Shown here: in pieces, positions 61,413 through 64,000 of the stretch
Numbering within the stretch: position 1 is the first letter of the stretch
Layout of the letters: every line of letters starts with the position of its first letter
NCBI RefSeq assembly: GCF_049800835.1
Contig: NZ_JBNAFU010000007.1
Span: 166,810 to 230,809, forward strand
Direction: 5' to 3'
Source: Dinoroseobacter sp049800835
GTDB lineage: Bacteria; Pseudomonadota; Alphaproteobacteria; Rhodobacterales; Rhodobacteraceae
DNA: 64,000 nt
Notes under the pieces: model-generated
Databases searched by the model: none
What the model saw: only the letters and a program-made list of their open reading frames with translations
What the model was told of the DNA's origin: nothing
Position numbers and translations under genes: made by a program

Positions 61413-62813
61413 ATGAACTTACGTCCCGATCCAACATTTTACGCGACACCAAGGCTGGCCATGGAAGCCCCCGCGGAAACGCTGGCCTTTACCCTGATGC
61501 TCAGTCCCGACGGATCGCAGCCAGATGGCCTTGCTGTTGTGGATGTTGATCCGGGCTCAGACACCTACGGCCAGATCGTGCACCAGGTGATCATGCCCTA
61601 CAAAGGCGACGAGTTTCATCATTTTGGCTGGAATGCCTGTTCCTCGGCGTTGTCGCCCCTGACGGGCCATGCGTTCCTGGAACGCAGATACCTGATCATC
61701 CCGGGCATTCGGTCCTCACGCATCTACATCATCGACGTAAAGGAGCCGCTGCAGGCGAAGATTCACAAGATCATCGAACCCGAAGAGTTGTTTGCCAAGA
61801 CCGGCTACTCACGCCCGCATACGATCCATTGTGGTCCCGAAGGCATTTATGTCAGCACCCTTGGCGGTGGGGGCGCGGGCGGGACAGATGGCCCACCCGG
61901 AATCTTTATCATGGACTGCGAGACCTTCGAGATCCGCGGTCGCTACGAGATGGATCGCGGCATTCAGGACAAGCATTACGACTTCTGGTGGAACTTGCCG
62001 CGCGACTACATGGTCAGCTCCGAATGGGGACTGCCGCCGCAATTCGAGAACGGGATCGTCGCCGAGGACCTGCTGTCGAACAAATACGGACACACGATCC
62101 ACTTCTGGGACCTGCGCGGGCGCAAGAACATCCAGAGCATCGATCTTGGCGAAAACCACCAGATGGCGCTGGAAATCCGCCCGGCCCATGATCCGGCCAA
62201 AGAGTACGGGTTTTGCGGCGTGGTCGTGGATACGACAAACCTTCAGGGGGCGATCTTCACGTGGTGGCGCAATCCGGACGGAAAGTTTGAGGCAAAGAAG
62301 GTCATCACCATCGACCCGCAACCGGCAGCAGCAGACGATTTGCCGGACCTGTTGAAAGGGTTCGAAGCGGTGCCGCCGCTGGTCACGGACATCGACCTCA
62401 GTCTCGACGACCGCTTCCTCTACGTTGCTTGCTGGGGCACCGGCGAGATGCACCAATACGACGTTTCGGATCCGATGAACCCGACACTCGCAGGCAAGGT
62501 GGAGATTGGCGGGATCGTCAGAAAAACCCCGCATCCGAACGGCAAGGCCTTCGGCTACGGCCCGCAAATGGTCGAGATAAGCCGGGATGGCAAGCGCGTC
62601 TACTGGACCAACTCCCTCTATTCGACATGGGATGACCAGTTCTATCCGGGCGAAGGTGGCGCGGCGATGGTGATGGCAAATGTAGGCGAGAACGGGGGCC
62701 TGACGCTTGCAGAGGATTTCTGGGTCGAGTTCCCCGACGGCTACCGCAGCCATCAAATCCGACTTGAGGGCGGAGATTGCTCAACTGACAGCTTCTGCTA
62801 CCCGTCAGTCTGA
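61413..62813 (+). CDS. Selenium-binding protein 56 family (putative methanethiol oxidase)
   Basis: A 466-residue SBP56 protein. Family blocks are DEFHHFGWNACSSAL, IPGIRSSRIYIIDV, YSRPHTIHCGPEGIYVSTLGG, RDYMVSSEWGLP and CWGTGEMHQYDVSDP; many His residues fit a metal site. No obvious signal peptide is seen. Bacterial MtoX of this family oxidises methanethiol to formaldehyde, sulfide and peroxide, a fitting activity for an organism exposed to DMSP. The usual mtoX neighbours (SCO1/SenC, MauG) are absent, so the function is likely but not proven. Confidence 0.85.
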   Translation: MNLRPDPTFYATPRLAMEAPAETLAFTLMLSPDGSQPDGLAVVDVDPGSDTYGQIVHQVIMPYKGDEFHHFGWNACSSALSPLTGHAFLERRYLIIPGIRSSRIYIIDVKEPLQAKIHKIIEPEELFAKTGYSRPHTIHCGPEGIYVSTLGGGGAGGTDGPPGIFIMDCETFEIRGRYEMDRGIQDKHYDFWWNLPRDYMVSSEWGLPPQFENGIVAEDLLSNKYGHTIHFWDLRGRKNIQSIDLGENHQMALEIRPAHDPAKEYGFCGVVVDTTNLQGAIFTWWRNPDGKFEAKKVITIDPQPAAADDLPDLLKGFEAVPPLVTDIDLSLDDRFLYVACWGTGEMHQYDVSDPMNPTLAGKVEIGGIVRKTPHPNGKAFGYGPQMVEISRDGKRVYWTNSLYSTWDDQFYPGEGGAAMVMANVGENGGLTLAEDFWVEFPDGYRSHQIRLEGGDCSTDSFCYPSV

Positions 62814-62816
62814 CGG

Positions 62817-63476
62817 GTGGAGGCACTTACCTCGACGACGGCTCTCTGGGGGGCCGTCGTTGCCTCGGGCATCTATCACGGTGTGAACCCCGGCATGGGG
62901 TGGCCACTGGCGGTTTCGGCAGCGCTGATGGACCGACAGCCAGGCAGCCTGCTCAAGGCGATGGCGGCCCTGGCGATCGGACACCTGGTCGCGATGGCCA
63001 CCATCCTCGTTCCGTTCTCGCTGCTGTTTGTACTGGCGGCATGGCAGCGCGAGATCCAGATCGGGGCCGCGTGCCTGGTGATCGCGCTGGGGCTGTACCT
63101 TCTGGTCAACCGGCGGCATCCGCGGTTCCTGTCGCGTGTTCCCCCTTCAAGGCTCGCACTCTGGTCTTTTCTCGCGGCCATGGCGCACGGAGCCGGGTTG
63201 ATGCTGGTGCCGATCTACCTTGGCATCTGCAAAACGGTCGAGACCAATTCCGGACACGCCGCTGCCGACATGTTGATCAGCGGAAACCTCGGTGTCGCCG
63301 CCCTCGTGGCGGTGCTTCATACACTGGCAATGATGGCATCGGGCGGCGCGCTTGCAGTCGGGGTGTATCGGTGGCTCGGCCTCAAGTTTCTATCGCGCAG
63401 TTGGTTCAACCTCGATCTTGTCTGGGCGCTCAGCCTGATCCTGGTTGGCCTCTTGTCGCTGGTTTTCACACACTGA
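62817..63476 (+). CDS. Integral membrane protein linked to the SBP56 gene
   Basis: A 219-residue protein with a GTG start at 62817, 3 nt after the SBP56 stop. About six hydrophobic helices are visible. Conserved-looking motifs are HGVNPGMGWPLAVSAAL in the first part and MAHGAGLMLVP in the middle, with His and Met/Gly patterns that suggest a metal transporter or assembly factor. I recognise no named family. Tight coupling suggests it supplies or protects the metal centre of the upstream enzyme (inference). Confidence 0.7.
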   Translation: MEALTSTTALWGAVVASGIYHGVNPGMGWPLAVSAALMDRQPGSLLKAMAALAIGHLVAMATILVPFSLLFVLAAWQREIQIGAACLVIALGLYLLVNRRHPRFLSRVPPSRLALWSFLAAMAHGAGLMLVPIYLGICKTVETNSGHAAADMLISGNLGVAALVAVLHTLAMMASGGALAVGVYRWLGLKFLSRSWFNLDLVWALSLILVGLLSLVFTH

Positions 63477-63946
63477 GGGTCTAGCGGCAGCCCAAGACGC
63501 CATTGGTGCGAATTCTCCCCCCCTTCCGACTCGCTTTGTCCCCGGCTTTCCGGTCCTGCGGTGTGCGTATCGTGCGGGTGTCGTGCGTATGTGGCAGGTG
63601 GTTTTGCCTGATGTCCCGCTCACGAAACTTGTGATCGGTGCGAGGTTTCGCCCGCGCGCGCGGTTTCTTTCGTAACGTCACGGGGGTGTGAGCGGTGTGA
63701 CAGGGCCAAGCCTCTGATTTCACGTGGCTTTTCCGAGTGCTGGCGGAAAATCGCACAGCAACACCCCTCACGCGGGCGTGATGCGCATTTTTGCACATAT
63801 GGGTCGGCCCAAATGCCCGTTTCTTTCCAGGACGATCTGCCCCAATTCTCCCTCATCGGCAGGCACAAACGACCTGCCGCTCACCAAAACCCAATCGCGG
63901 CGCAACGCACATATCGCCCGCAACGCACATATAAAGGAAAGACCCA
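63477..63946. other. 470-nt intergenic region
   Basis: No gene is supported. The stretch around 63481-63530 (GCGAATTC followed by a run of C) superficially resembles the 3' part of a tRNA read backwards, but no cloverleaf can be built. AT-poor, G-rich sequence continues to about 63720, and a direct repeat lies just before the last gene. The region should hold the promoter for the gene at 63947. Confidence 0.4.
63901..63932 (+). repeat. Direct repeat CGCAACGCACATAT (two copies)
   Basis: The 14-mer occurs at 63901-63914 and 63919-63932, 18 nt apart start to start, directly upstream of the ribosome binding site AAAGGAAA and the last ATG. Repeats at this spacing can be regulator half-sites on the same face of the helix or part of the 5' UTR. 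Confidence 0.6.
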
Positions 63947-64000
63947 ATGAACCGCACACTGATCCTCTCCGCTCTCGTCGCAGCCATCGCAGCCCCGGCG
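63947..64000 (+). CDS. Start of an exported protein (partial)
   Basis: Only 18 codons are in the window: MNRTLILSALVAAIAAPA, a typical signal peptide of an exported protein. AAAGGAAA lies about 7 nt upstream of ATG 63947. The rest of the gene lies beyond the right edge, so no function can be assigned. Confidence 0.7.
   Translation, partial: MNRTLILSALVAAIAAPA

Noticed and set aside
63481..63530. Possible tRNA 3' fragment or attachment site (GCGAATTC followed by a C-run)
   Set aside because: No T-stem pairing, anticodon arm or acceptor stem could be built, and no integrase gene or second repeat copy is present.
1..64000. CRISPR arrays, insertion sequences, prophage or integron structure
   Set aside because: I saw no regularly spaced repeats, transposase motifs, terminal inverted repeats or phage genes; operons are intact and base composition looks even.

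Overview
The window is about 64 kb of GC-rich, densely packed bacterial DNA. Gene content points to a marine alphaproteobacterium of the Roseobacter group (Rhodobacteraceae): many TRAP transporters, inositol catabolism, the dihydroxypropanesulfonate/sulfolactate pathway, SoeABC sulfite oxidation, GcvT-fused methylamine-type dehydrogenases and DUF1127 proteins. This placement is inferred from gene content and was not tested by a search. I found no insertion sequences, phage genes, CRISPR arrays, rRNAs or complete tRNAs. The window reads as a run of catabolic modules.

Layout. (1) 1-6984: a TAXI-type TRAP transporter with an RpiR regulator, divergent from an operon for a dimethylglycine/sarcosine dehydrogenase-like enzyme, a beta-keto acid cleavage enzyme, a GNAT and a class III aminotransferase; RpiR-type palindromes lie between them. 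(2) 6992-21305: an inositol regulon with a sugar ABC importer, iolB, three Gfo/Idh/MocA dehydrogenases (one iolG), an IolE/IolI-like isomerase, iolD, iolC, a second IolB-like protein and an IolJ-like aldolase. A LacI regulator sits in the middle, and the same perfect 18-bp palindrome occurs in two promoter regions. (3) 21541-26556: a five-gene redox module with an NADH/FAD/[2Fe-2S] protein carrying a C-terminal four-histidine membrane domain, an 11-haem cytochrome c, a Tll0287-like haem protein, a monohaem cytochrome c and a globin. I recognise no named system with this set, and it is the best candidate for something new. (4) 26599-48114: a sulfonate module with a LacI regulator, TRAP transporter, HisD-like HpsN, two further dehydrogenases, SuyAB sulfo-lyase, ComC, a Usp protein, a ProXVW-type ABC importer, the SoeABC sulfite dehydrogenase with an extra 50-residue membrane protein between soeA and soeB, and opposing MaoC-Pta and AckA genes. 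(5) 48356-48988: a Nu-class GST. (6) 49046-56219: a TRAP transporter with PxpB, PxpC, DUF2848 and DUF1445 proteins and a LysR regulator, suggesting 5-oxoproline-like metabolism without PxpA. (7) 56419-59175: a second TAXI TRAP system. (8) 59191-63476: a HupE/UreJ-like protein with a parvulin isomerase, then a selenium-binding-protein-56/methanethiol oxidase family gene with a membrane protein. The window ends in the signal peptide of another gene.

How it fits together. The modules import and oxidise compounds typical of algal and plankton exudates: inositols, sulfonates, N-methylated or amino compounds, and 5-oxoproline. In module 4, dihydroxypropanesulfonate would be oxidised to sulfolactate and split into pyruvate and sulfite, and SoeABC would then oxidise the sulfite to sulfate. 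In module 3, electrons would pass from cytoplasmic NAD(P)H across the membrane to periplasmic haems; the terminal acceptor cannot be read from sequence.
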